Positions 12,396-23,655 of a stretch of 64,000 nt of DNA are shown here, piece after piece. Within the stretch, counting starts at the first letter, position 1. Each line of letters opens with the position of its first letter. The notes under the pieces were generated by a model, which saw only the letters and a list, made by a program, of their open reading frames with translations, was not told the origin of the DNA and searched no databases. Source of the stretch: Lomentospora prolificans (lineage: Eukaryota > Ascomycota > Sordariomycetes > Microascales > Microascaceae); assembly GCA_029532625.1 (NCBI GenBank), contig JARFXM010000010.1:744001-808000 (forward strand). Reading direction: 5' to 3'. Position numbers and translations under genes: made by a program.

Positions 12396-13960
12396 ATGGT
12401 ACACCACCATCACTACGAGACTCCCGCATACCAACTCGAGTACGGTGGCGCAGGAACCGAAATCTATTGTACGTAGACGATACGCAAACAAATGCAGTTG
12501 CCAGACCGGCCCAAACCGCTAACGTCTCATCTATTACACACTAAAAAGACGAGGCTGAGAAGTGCAAGTTTCCACGATACCCTGAAAAGTCCAACTCCAG
12601 ATCCTCCAAATATGTCTACCCAGGCCTCAGCATCGCAAGCATGCTCGCCTTCCTAGGATACCTGGGCGTTGCCATTGCATTCACCGTCAAATTCTATACC
12701 ACGGACGATGATGCGGCCTTCGACGCCGACAACGCCGACTTTGCTCTCTACAAGAACAGCCGCTTCAAGGAATGCTACAATAGGAACCCCGATCCCACAA
12801 ATTGCACGCGCATAGAGAGCAAGATGCGCCGCGAGGTGGGTCGGCGGGGAAACGACCAATACGCCAACGAAGGGATCGGTACTATGATCCAGCCCTACGT
12901 CGTTTACCTCGAGACCGATGATTCGGACCCCATCTACTACGACTGGTGCGACGTCGTGAGCTGCCTTGGCGGCTATAAAATCATCCCCTCCGAGCCTCTC
13001 CCCGCGGCCCTAGGCGTGTCCCACTTTAACTCCTGGTGCTTCTCCGCCATCCTGATGATCGGCGCGTTGTGGCAGTTCTTCAACCGGTCGCGCGCCCTTA
13101 TTAATAGCGACCACAAACCCTGTAGACGGCTCAGGGACGTTGGCGTTATCGACGCCCTCATTCTCGCCTTTGATTTCTGCGGCCCGTTCATTTGGTGGTG
13201 GATCACTTTCGTCCGTTTCACCATCGATCGCACCCAAGTCGTGGCCATATCCACCCTGGCTTGGGTCACCATGTGGAAGAACTCGGCCACAATCCGCTAC
13301 CACCCATACTCGTGTGGCTTCCCCGGCGGGGAACGCAAGGCCCGCCTTGTCTCGAACATACTCTTCGCCCTCGCCTTCGCGCAGTGGATCGCCACGCTCT
13401 ATGTTATCCACGTCGACTGGGCCCTCATCTCCCACACCTCCATCAGCTACCAGACCTACACCTGCCTCCCGGACCGCGTGGCTTCCGCCCCCGGGTCCTC
13501 CACCTGTTCCGCCGAAACGCTCTGCAACAAGACTTCCCTCCTCACCGACCCGGGCTATAACTATGCCCACCGCGCGTTCTCTTCCACCTCAATATATCCC
13601 ATGGCCTCCTTCTTACTTTGCACTCTCGCTGGCGTCGCGCCCCTCTTGATCCTCACGATTATCAAGCTGTTCGATTCTACGACTACCATCAAGTCGTGGG
13701 GAGACGTCAAGAAGACGCTATCGGAGTATAACCTAGGTCCTACTCTTGGGATCGCCCTGGTAGCAATGATTTCGCTCGTTTTCGGGGGTTTGTTTACCGC
13801 AGATATGATCAAGCAGATGAAGGTGGGGAGGGATGGCCCGTTTCTCGTGGACTGGGAGTGCGGTGCTGTGCATGTTAACCTGAGTCCTTGGAGGTATTTT
13901 CTAGATGTTGGAATGCACCAACGGATTCTGAGAGTTGTGCAAATGTGGTTCGTTGGGTAA
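12396..13960 (+). CDS. multi-pass membrane protein, fungal, function unknown
   Basis: A 494-residue protein from two exons, 12396-12468 and 12549-13960. The 80-bp intron has a GTACGT donor, an internal GCTAAC branch-like site and an AAG acceptor. The longest uninterrupted frame begins only at Met56. Splicing restores an upstream exon starting MVHHHHYE and places a full first membrane segment in frame, so I prefer this start. Hydrophobic segments: about 48-74, 185-203, 223-247, 254-268 (weak), 292-315, 372-398 and 422-445, giving six or seven helices. Between helices 1 and 2 lies a polar loop of roughly 110 residues with four Cys, and another Cys-containing loop (about 320-360) has C-x5-C and N-x-T/S sites, suggesting an outside or lumenal position. 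No known transporter or receptor motif is recognised. The His-rich N-terminus could bind metal, but that is speculation. Confidence 0.75.
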
Positions 13961-16900
13961 AGGTTACATTACATTTTGTATGTACGATACATATTGACTG
14001 GATATGACCAAAGGAAATGAAAAAAAAAAAATAAGACCCAAAACGAAAGATGGAGAAAAAAATAACATACAACACCGGGGATTCGCTGGTCGTCACCGAC
14101 CCAACTACTAGTCCGGCGCTTCGCAGCTTGTGTACAGGGGAGCGGACGGGACCCTCAATATTCTGCGAGCTATGGCCGTATGTGCTGAACTTGTCCTGAG
14201 AAATGCTATATAAAGCCGCCACTCGTTTAGATATTGGTCGCTCAGCAGTGATGGTCATGGTTCGACGAGGGTTCGGCATCACGACGACGCTAGATGCTTG
14301 AACTTTAGGATGCCCAGTGTTATAGAGAAATTTAGTGTCTCTGGCCGTACCGCTCAATTCTAGTAGCCTCAACCAAACCCCATGATCCCCCATTCCTCCA
14401 GACAAATAATATTCCTCAGATCGCGTGAACCCCAAATGAGAACACCCACTTGGCCGGCAAGGAGCATAAATAAAAGAAGAGAAACAGTGCAATGGCACCC
14501 ACTGTCCATTTCCACAACATCAATCCCGCCTCAAGCTTCTCATATTCACTACCCAAAACGAGAATATTGGCGGGGATGGCTCTAGCCGCTTGCTAGTGAT
14601 GGAGTAGAGGGTCCAGGATACATGTAAACAAAAACAAGTCGGAAACCTAGAGTAAGCTGCTTCCAAGTTTCTCTTATTTGAGAAGCAACCACACGCAAGA
14701 GCCAGAAGACACGTTCTGACGCAGAGGGTTTCTTACTTCTTGGATGAGTTTTCCTGGATGAACTACATTGATTGCATCAATACTGAGCCATGAGAAATTG
14801 AAAACCACACTCACTCTACAGCCTGCAGCACGTGAATTTGAGGATTTGTCTAGCACTCAAAAATACCAGAATTCAGTTCACAGAGGCTAACATGCTACTA
14901 GAGCATCTCGAGACAGTAATATGGTAGCTGGAGGATATAGTGGGATAAGCTGCAGCACTGCATCCACATCGAGTGAGAGCATATTCGAATACGTTTCGAC
15001 CCCGCTCAAAGATATATAGATGAGCTTAATTAGTTTTAGCCTTCTTCGCACCATCCTATTTCTGTCAAGATTTGTACGACTTCAAAGTGGTCCAAATGGA
15101 GGATGAACCCTCATAGGATGAAGCCTCATGCGACGACGCATTATTCAAACCATTCCCTTAGTTTCCAGAACCAATTATGGATGCCAATTAGGGACGCTAT
15201 TTAAGCACGCCGTATCAGACAATATTGTCGCTACCACTGAATAAGTCAGCCTTGCTTCAAAGATAAATCTACTTTGACTGCTATGCTGCTATGCTGCTCT
15301 GGCATAGTAAATATCAACGCTTGGTTGGTGCTGCGGTCGTGTGTGTGTGGCCTTCACGTTGTAGCATAGCATAGATAGCATACCATGGCCTTCTTTCTCC
15401 AAGCGTGGGTGATTGCTTGAAAATTGGTACCACGTCCTTCCACATATCGCCAGCGAGTTCTGACGCGGGTACACTAGATTCACTCATCACCTCGAAACCT
15501 GACGTCTTTCCGTTACGCCTATGGCCAAAATCTCGATCCCTATGATGGCGGTGACGGCATCGCCAATTTCGATCTCCAGCCCAGTTTCGTTTCCCGGCAC
15601 GCGAAGAGGAGCAACATATCAAACTGAAATCAGCGATTTCCATGCGTATCAAAGATCAAGATCACATGCAATTACTTCATCTTGCCCTGCTTGGTTCTTC
15701 CAACTTTAGATTGGGTTAAGTGCGCATCTGCCTTGTGTAACTTTAGCGGGGGTGGCTGAGCTTGAGGCTGGTACCGGGAGGAAGGTGCGATCCTTCAGTG
15801 ATGAACACTGTGTACTAGAGCCAGCCGACGACACCCCCCATTGTTCCACCTTCACAATTCCGAAAGAGCTCCATGATCCGAGCACATCTTCGGAAATTCT
15901 CTTGCAGCTGACTTTTGATTCAAGACTGCGGAGAATAAAACTCAAATAGTCCTTTCAGCATATCCGGGTGAAGTCTCATAGGAGAAACTCCGAGAATGAC
16001 AAGCCAGACTTAAGCTTGAATGCACTACTTGACTAAACTTGGAAGGGCAGTTGCCAGTCGTCGTGCAATGTTTCGACAAGAGTGGCTGACCAAAAGACAT
16101 CGCCCTAAGGCGACAATCTTACCTGAATGGAAGTCTCGAACATCAGATTGGATCGAGTCGGTGTATTAGGCTATCTAGGGCTAACCGAGGCAGAAATGAC
16201 TTTTTAGAGTGATGCATCAGACGCATTCTATCAGAAGCGATGCCATAGAAACCCTCCTCTTTATGTCCCAGCCATTGGGCGAAGAGGAGGGCTCGAGTGT
16301 CAGGGGGGTTCTGCTCCTTGATGGTCAGGCTCGATGTCCAGGATTGAGTTCAGTAAAAGAGATCAATGGTTGTTGGGAGGAGTGGCACCCAACAACATCT
16401 GAGAGGGCAGTTGTCTGACTGGAGACACGAAGCCCAGTTGTTCAGCAAAACAAAAACTGCCCACAACAAATTAACATCAGACCAAAGCCCCCTTCAAAAT
16501 TGGATGTGGTGGAATGATTTTTAATACTCGGTACTACAGACCCTGACCCTATGTGGACGCCAACAGTCAGTGGTGTGCTCGCTGGCCCTTGCTGCCCTGC
16601 GTGTGCCAAAAATCCAGCTCAATCCATGGGTTGTGCGCTGGCCAGCTGGCTGTGACGTCGTACTTGTCCATGTCAGGCAGAGAGGCTCTAGCGTCTTGTG
16701 CATTGCCTGGCATTTTTTTTTTTTTCTTTTTCGGTACGTCAGTGGAGTTACCTCAGCCATGTTAGCCAGGCAAGAAAAAAACCTTATCTTCAGGGTCCTG
16801 ATTTGCATTTGGTATTTTAATCCCATAACTAAAACCTTTGGACGAGTAACAAGCCAGCATCTCGACTCGACCACCAACACTTGCTCTTCCAAACAGTTTT

Positions 16901-18240
16901 TCATCCCACATTTCACCAAAGCATTCCACATTTCTTGCCGCCCCCTCCCTTCCGGAGAAGGATTTTCAAGCGCCAGATTTATAATGTCCCGTGGTTCGGG
17001 GGGGTTTTGTCTACTTTACTTCGTCTTGCAGCTACACCGACCCCGCTCCCTTCTCGGAGTTCTGTCGCCGACCGTCAGTCTTGTCTCTCGGCGAATCTCT
17101 CGATTCCAGCAGATTGGAGCAGAAAGCCGTAGGCTAGCCGCATCATGGAGGTCGAAATTGATGTCGCGTGAGGCAAATCTATGTCGTAATTGCACATTTC
17201 GTTAAAAGGGACAGATCTCCAGCGGTTCGTCAATGCAGTCATAACTTCGCTTACTCCTTTCCGACTATTACTCTCTTGGGAGCAAAGGAATGAGGCAGAG
17301 AGTCTGGACAAATCATTATCCAACTGCCAAGACCACCCCACAAGGTGCGCATCGCCTGGGTCCTCCAATCAAGTTCTGCAGCTCTGGAAAATTGCCCTAA
17401 ATAGGCAGCCATTACCATGGGATCAGCGCCGCCAAATGTTGGGGAAGGGTGGAACGGGGACCTCTGTGAAGAGATGCCGGCGACTTGCAGCTATGGGACC
17501 AGGGCCCTCGCCGGAGCCAACACCGCTGATTCGCCCGAGTGAAACCGTCGTGGATTGGCAGCCCTGTCTCGGAAAAGGGTGGAAAAAGAGGGCGATGAAA
17601 GTACTAGTGCGTGTTGTCGATATTAGCAAAGGACTTTGTCAGGAGTATTAGTCCTGCTTCCCATGCCTTTTACTCATTCTATTAGTCGCCAGTTCCCTTT
17701 CCGCTGGGAGTCTGGCCCTTTCCGAGTGCCCAATTAGCGCACTAGTGTCGCAAAGTCGGGCAATCCATACCCCCAAGTCTTAAGCTGCTCTCGACCTTTT
17801 CCTTGATTCGTACGAAGTAGTTCCAGGCCCTCTGGGGTAATTCCTTCCACACCCCCACCACCATGAGATCGCCCCTTGGGCTTCCGAACGAGCCCACAGG
17901 GAGATCGTACCTCTGCAGGGTCCGGTGGCAATACCGCACGAAAATAACACGGAACGCCTCTTTCTTGGTTGAACATCAGAAGCTGCTTATTTGCTTGAGT
18001 CCCCATGTCCGCATATTTGTTCGATATGCGCTCTCTTGCTTCGGTCTGACCTCTCCCCCCGCGCCGCATCGGGCAAAAGCAGGCTCCCGCGGGCCTTGTC
18101 TCCCCATTTATGGTCTGCCGTACTTGAGGTTGGTGGTAACATCCACGGAGCGTATTGTCGGGTGTGTGTTGCCTTTCATTTGGTTTGTCAACGATTAGCG
18201 TGTGGGATTAGGAATTTGAGGTCCTGCCTAAGCTTTCATT
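13961..18240. other. gene-free intergenic region (4.3 kb)
   Basis: Nothing here could be supported as a gene. Long frames such as 16570-17205 (+) have no domain, biased composition or splice logic. A short T-run (about 16713-16725, then CTTTTT) is visible. The left end presumably holds the 3' UTR of the membrane-protein gene. Confidence 0.55.
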
Positions 18241-18461
18241 GTATATATAGCTTTCTCCCACACCACTTTAGAAATCCTTTCTCCTTTCCAGCTCGGAGTT
18301 CTTGTTTATAAATATCATAGCTTCCTCCTCTCATCTTTTACCTTTTTTCTTCTCTTTTACATCTTTTAATCCATTCATCAAACTATCGCTTCAATCAACA
18401 CTATCAAACATCTCCAATCTACCAACACCACTTATCCTACTCTCACAAACCAAGCTTCAAA
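18241..18461 (+). promoter_or_regulatory. TATA box and pyrimidine-rich leader of the 32-codon gene
   Basis: A TATATATA core (18242-18249) is followed by CT-rich DNA (about 18255-18375) and then a CAA/ATC-rich stretch free of ATG just before CTTCAAA-ATG. This order (TATA, CT block, A-rich start context) is the classic layout of a strongly expressed filamentous-fungal promoter with a roughly 150-190 nt leader. It is the main evidence that the tiny frame downstream is real. The transcription start is inferred, not seen. Confidence 0.65.
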
Positions 18462-18560
18462 ATGCCTTACGCTCCTCATTGCTGCAAGTGCGGAAGCATG
18501 ATCGTCATCTGCACTTCCTGCCCTGGCTGCGGCCATGAAGAGTGCCAGACCTGCGTATAA
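18462..18560 (+). CDS. 32-residue Cys/His-rich microprotein, putative zinc-binding
   Basis: A 32-codon frame with ATG in a CAAA-ATG context and a TAA stop. Of 32 residues, eight are Cys (7, 8, 10, 17, 20, 23, 28, 31) and two are His (6, 25). They form C-x2-C (7/10), C-x2-C (17/20) and then C-x-H-x2-C-x2-C (23-31), the same spacing as the central part of RING/PHD cross-brace fingers. Enough ligands are present for two zinc ions. There is no signal peptide or membrane segment, so a cytosolic or nuclear role, or metal buffering, is possible. The composition is too patterned for chance, and a full promoter-like leader precedes it. I do not recognise a named family. The nearest gene in the same orientation is several kilobases away, so it is a stand-alone unit. 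Function unknown. Confidence 0.7.
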   Translation: MPYAPHCCKCGSMIVICTSCPGCGHEECQTCV

Positions 18561-20228
18561 GTTCGCCCAGAGCGGACTAATGCGGGTGCGTGCTGGATGG
18601 CAGGACGGGGAGAGTGAAGCGAGATAGGAAACACCCAAAGAAAGCTGGTGGCGAGGCACGACCGAAAACCCAAAACCCAAATGTCGAAGAGTTTCATGTG
18701 CGAACGAGAGGAGTATCTGAAGAGACTGAGTTGACTGAGCCAGCAAAGGGTAAGCTTTTGGAATCCACGATAATTTCGACCCCGATTTCCCCTGGTTTCC
18801 TTAATCCCATCCGCGTCGCCACCTTTTTTTTTTGGTCTGAACTGGGTCCAAAGATACCAAATAGTTCCTGAGAACCTCCTGTATGCTTCCTGTTGGCGCT
18901 ACTGCGCATGCACCGCGTCCCGCCTGCAGTCGACGTCATTCCTCTCTTTTGAACCCTCCACTTTACATGCACTGTGCTGCACTGTGCGGGGCACCGACTT
19001 GTGGCTGAAGTCCCAACGGCCTCTTCATCCACAACCAACCCCCAAGACATCGCAGCTGGAAGAGGAAGAAAAAGGGATTTGAAGTATTAACCTGTTCCAT
19101 TCAGGAAGCCGACGATTCCCGACATTTCAATTTCAGATGCGACTCGAAACCAGGAGCTTGAACACACTTTCAAAACATCTGTCGACTTGTTTACTTTCTA
19201 CAGGGGTTTGGTCGGAAACCCAGAGAAATCAGAGTTTATAAGCAAAAACACCGGACCGGCGGCGCCCTAACAAGGAAAAAGAGCTCTGCTCTTTCTTCAG
19301 ATTGGCCCAAGGGCTTTGAAGCATTTCTCGCGGGAGTACTCCGGAGTTGTTTTACGTATTAGGTTCGTGTCATGCGGCCTCAAGTTCTTATCAGATGAGA
19401 AACGATCGGAAAGCATGGAAATAGAGGAAAGGGTCACCCACCGCAGCTTTTACGACAGCGATTATTTTCTTCTTCTCTTTTTTTTTCCACCCCCTACAAC
19501 CTTTATTTTTTTTTTCCCCTCCGTTATGGCATTGTGGGATTATTGCGAACTGGGTACGGGTAGAACGGGTAGCGTTTACATGAGCGAAAAGGAGAGGAGA
19601 GAAATATGGTTTCGATGACTGCAAAGCGAACTGTCGGGATACCCTCGGCGTTTTATGTTGGTTCATTTCGATTCCCTAGCTCTGCGTCTAGTTTTGTCGT
19701 CTTTCCAAGACAGAAAATATACCCCCAAAATGATTTGAAATTATCTTGACGCCGCCCGAAAACGGCTGAGATCATTGTGAAAATCATTTGCGAAAGCTAC
19801 GCGAAATTGGTGGAATTGAATTTGGGAATAGAAGTGCGGATCCTCTCGTGGCCTGAGTACTCTGATTCTCAAACCTAATCCATTGTAGAAACCAAGCTTC
19901 ACACCTCCATTTTAACGGGTTTATTTAGTGTCACGATCTCAAATCAATAGCTCCCATCTCTTATGGGCAGTGTGGTTGCTAACAACGTGCTTGCCGAAGT
20001 GGTGGGGGGGTTTCGAAGAATCCCGGGATAAGCCATGATAAACCATGAAGAAAAGCTGTCGACGATGTTCTGATATAAGAGCCGCAACGCCAAGGACACC
20101 CTTCCAACTGCCCGTCAATCCTCCATCATTATCCAGCCTCTCGCCTACTTTCGTCCAATCCCATTTGACCGGAACATCACCACGCACCTCCCGCATCTCG
20201 CCGCTGCATTAATCTCACATCCCCACCG
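18561..20228. other. intergenic region
   Basis: A 1.7-kb gap. The first few hundred bases are probably the 3' UTR of the microprotein gene. T-rich tracts occur at about 19470-19520. No coding, RNA or repeat feature is supported. Confidence 0.55.
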
Positions 20229-21047
20229 CTAAAGCTTCCTCCCCATCCAAATCGTCCCCTCCTTCTCGCCCCCTTCTAGCAGTTTAAACCCACACCTCTC
20301 ATAAAACCCCACAACCTTGCCATTCTCCCCTCCAATAATGACATGCACACCCCTTCCACCACCTTCCCCGGGACCCCCGGTAGCTTCCCAGCTCGCCCTC
20401 ACGGCCTTGACGTACTCCTCGACTAGCTTCTTGCCCCATCCGTCGGCGCGCCACTTCTCCTCTAGATCGATGTGCAGCGTGGCGCCGTACTCCGAGACTA
20501 AACCCTCTCTGTTCTCCCAGACGAGCCAGTGCCCGTCGTATGCCATCTGCGCGAGGCACTGCGGGTCGACCTGCCCCGCGTTTTCCTCGCCCTTGGGGAT
20601 GCTCCAGCTACGGCGGGGACCTTCGGGCTTGGGAATGTCCCGGGAGAGAATGGTCGAAATGAACGACGGGTAGGATGCCACGAAATCGGGGATGGAAGGC
20701 GTACCGACTACGTAGCCTACTGCCTTGCCGGTGCCGTCATCGAGGACGAAGCACGTTGATGGGGAGAGGTGGGTGAACTGGTGGGCCCAGACGTAGGGGG
20801 CTACTTTAACGGCGCCGGGGGAGCAGGAAAGGGAGTTGGGGAGGGTTACGCGGCACTACAGAGTGTTAGTGGTAAAGTGCTGATCGAAAATAGGCGTAGT
20901 GAAGCGATGATAGCACTAGCAAAGACAATGGGGTGCCCAGCTCAATCGATAGTGGCGGAATCGAGCACCAGCCAGGCAACTGCTTCGACTTACAATGTGT
21001 GCCACCGCCTCAAAGTCACCATCTTGATAAGGTCGGATCTGCGCCAT
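20229..21047 (-). CDS. GNAT-family N-acetyltransferase
   Basis: A 226-residue protein from two exons, 21047-20994 and 20855-20229; the 138-bp intron has a GTAAGT donor and a CTGTAG acceptor. Exon 1 supplies the usual GNAT opening (MAQIRPYQDGDFEAVAHI), so ATG 21047 is the start; reading only the long frame would lose it. The acetyl-CoA pyrophosphate loop (motif A, R/Q-x-x-G-x-G/A) is RADGWGKK at about 154-161, preceded by the beta-strand LHIDL. Motif B-like FYERCGFKLL lies near the C-terminus, ending in IWMGRKL. The length and order match stand-alone cytosolic GNAT enzymes of fungi that transfer acetyl from acetyl-CoA to an amine. The substrate is unknown. Confidence 0.85.
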
Positions 21048-22104
21048 GGTTTTTTATCCTTGATCAATTCAACAATCTCGAATAGAATCGACTATGTGCA
21101 GAGAAAATAATCACCCTATCCTCTCAGCCCATTCTAATTTTTGAGGAAGTTCGCCTGTCTTATATCCCAAAACCACCTTCCCTCCTCGTCAAGGTATAGC
21201 TTCAATGTTCCCTCCCGCTTTCCCCGCATACCAAGTCCCACCAACCCGCACCCTTGTCTGAGGAAGCACCGCCTATTTGCGGCCCCAAACATCGTCCGGT
21301 GCTTATTTCCTGGCTCGTTTTCTATGCAGGGAAATTCCGATATTTTTCCTGCTTTTTTCCAATGCCCCGCTTCACCGGTCCACCGGCCCGGGCCAGCCCA
21401 CTGTTGCAGACATCGTGCGTTCGGAGCACACAATATTCACTCTTATTGATCTTGTTGATACTGGTCCTGGGTGCACTTTCCATCGCCTAATACGGCAAGA
21501 GAATCTGCCCGGCTTATTATGCATGATGCCTGATGTGTAGACGAGGCGCCCGGCAGACCTGGACCGGCGAGGCTCAAACTACCGCTCTGTCAAAATGGTC
21601 TGGGGGCTCGTCACTGTCGAAGTTTATAGGGCTGCGTTATACAATATCGCGAAGCAGTAACGCAAAGCATTGAGGTATGAGTTCAAACAGATAAGCTGAG
21701 GCTACCGTAATAAATGGCTGACACTGAACCCACCTTGACGCTCAAGAGATCATATTAACATTGAGGTTGCGTCACAGCATAGTCGCTATCACTCTACCAA
21801 TACCGATTGTCAGTGATAGGATGCCCCTTACCATTAGGACTCGACTGAGCGGGCCCATCATGGAGTCGGAGCCTTGCAAGTGGCGCGCGAACGCAAATCA
21901 GACAGGAAAAGATCCAGCGAATCAGCATCCTCATCATGCCCCAACCAACATCCGAAGTTTCCCTTTCGGAGACTCAAGCGATTAACGCTGGGCGGCAATA
22001 ATCCCATTCTAAGTGTGATTTGGCTTCCAAGCTCCATTGTATCACTTGACACCTCGTTTCATCCGTATTCATTAGCGTTCCCAAGGCGATATCTCGAACA
22101 CACA
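21048..22104. other. intergenic region upstream of GNAT and HET relic
   Basis: A 1.1-kb gap that should contain the GNAT promoter (minus) and, originally, the HET-gene promoter (plus). No further feature is recognised. Confidence 0.5.
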
Positions 22105-23655
22105 ATGCTCTGCGAGCATTGGGAAACCGCAGTAAAGCAGGTCGTAAGTGCCTCAGATCTCTCGCCTCTTGAGAAGCAGAAAAGGCTTCGATCTGAATTG
22201 TGCACTGTCCGCGACTCAATCGAAGAGTTCCAGGCAGGAGCTTTTATAGGATCCTTTCAATGTCGACGAATCTGGTCCCACGCCTTGAGTTCATAGGATG
22301 GATCAAGCTCATGCCCCAGTATTGTTAGCCCATAGCGAACGATACACACCACTTCAGCTCCAGGTCTATCAACAGAGACTGGCTTTTACATTTTTCACTA
22401 GGAATTAGAGAGCCTGCCATGGTTACAAGCTTCTCCCTGACCTTGCACGGATCAATACCTGGTTGTGCGACGTCGATTACTCGTCCGGATCGAAGCGACT
22501 AGTTGAAGCACGAGTCAACAGCCGAGACAGCTACGATGTGGCGCCAAAGGTTCAATACTTTCTCCAATGGTGATGATGATACCGGGAATTGGAATCGTTG
22601 GAACAGCGGTTTGATCCATCCACTTCCGACCAGCTTACCGAAGTTGTTTCTAAGAGAGGTGAAGACACAACCACGTTTCAGTGGAGACCCGTTCGTTTGG
22701 CGTGGGGACGCGAGCCACGTTATGTACCGCTCATTGAGCCACTTCTGGGAAACGTCCCCTCGCGTGAAGTTGACAAGGGATACCTGTCCATGTTTCCTTA
22801 TCCTTTCCACGTGTCCTTCCCCACCCAAGGCCTACCGGATGTATTCGTCCTCACGTCATCGCCGTGGTTCTAATATGTCGAGATTGACTCGTTGTGTATC
22901 ATTCAGTATTCGGTGGCTGACTACCTGAAGGAGCAATTCACACTCATGGGAAGTATTTATGACCATGGGCGCTGTGACATGGCCGCGACGTGGTCTCCGG
23001 ATAGCGATGGCGGCTGTTTCACAACTCGAGATCCACCAGATCTGCTGCCCGCAACGATTGGGGTCGAGACTGCGATAGGATAGTCGTTATAATACCTGAT
23101 ATGCGACCATTCGACATACCACAACAAACTAACATCTTAGCGCGCTGCTCAATTAACGAGCTCGCATAGTACAGGAGCGCTATCTTCCTAGCAGGAGGCT
23201 AAATCTTCACTAGATCTTAGATATACTGAGTGTGCCTACAGCTTTACACCTCAAAGAAGTTCGCTCGAGGACTCCCAAAGCGGAGATGGGCGACTTTTGG
23301 ACAACATCATGGCAAACAATGCCTCTAAGGGTGTAACTATTCCGACATTACGGATACCCCAAAACTCACCAACGCCTAGGATTCCCTTGTTCCCTCTTAT
23401 TCAGCAGCAATCTCACCTACGCATCTGATAGGATGATTGCTCTCGCAGGAGTATCCAATATCCTACGGTTTGCCACGAATAATATCGATCTCACATGGCT
23501 GTGGCGCAGGAATCTCGAGAATCAGTTATGCTGGATGGTTAACGAGCTTTCACTGCATGGAAAGGCCAATCGCCTTAGCATGGCGCCATATATGGCACCG
23601 ACATGGATCGATCTTGAATTACAGCCTTTTCCGGTTTTTTCCAGTTTGGGATGAA
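22105..23655 (+). pseudogene. HET-domain (heterokaryon incompatibility type) protein, decayed
   Basis: Conserved HET blocks appear in the right order but in different frames. From ATG 22105: a typical N-terminal region (LSPLEKQKRLRSEL, SIEEFQAGAF). About 22616-22640: HPLPTSLPKL, cf. LPTRLLDV. About 22725: YRSLSHFWETSPRVKLT, cf. Y-LSHCWG--KLT. About 22874: YVEIDSLCIIQYSVADYLKE, then CDMAATWSPDSDGGCF and RDP. About 23160: ERA-IVQERYLPSRRL, cf. RAWVVQERLLS. 23424-23610: LTYASDRMIALAGVSNILRF to APYMAPTW, the usual C-terminal end of the HET core region. At least one TAA (22871) and several frame changes break it, and key residues are altered (SHCWG to SHFWE). Intact HET proteins trigger cell death on recognition of non-self. 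This copy cannot make one. Exact ends are uncertain. Confidence 0.8.

Noticed and set aside
16570..17205. 211-codon frame on the + strand
   Set aside because: Runs through a T homopolymer, no domain, no codon bias or promoter-like leader.
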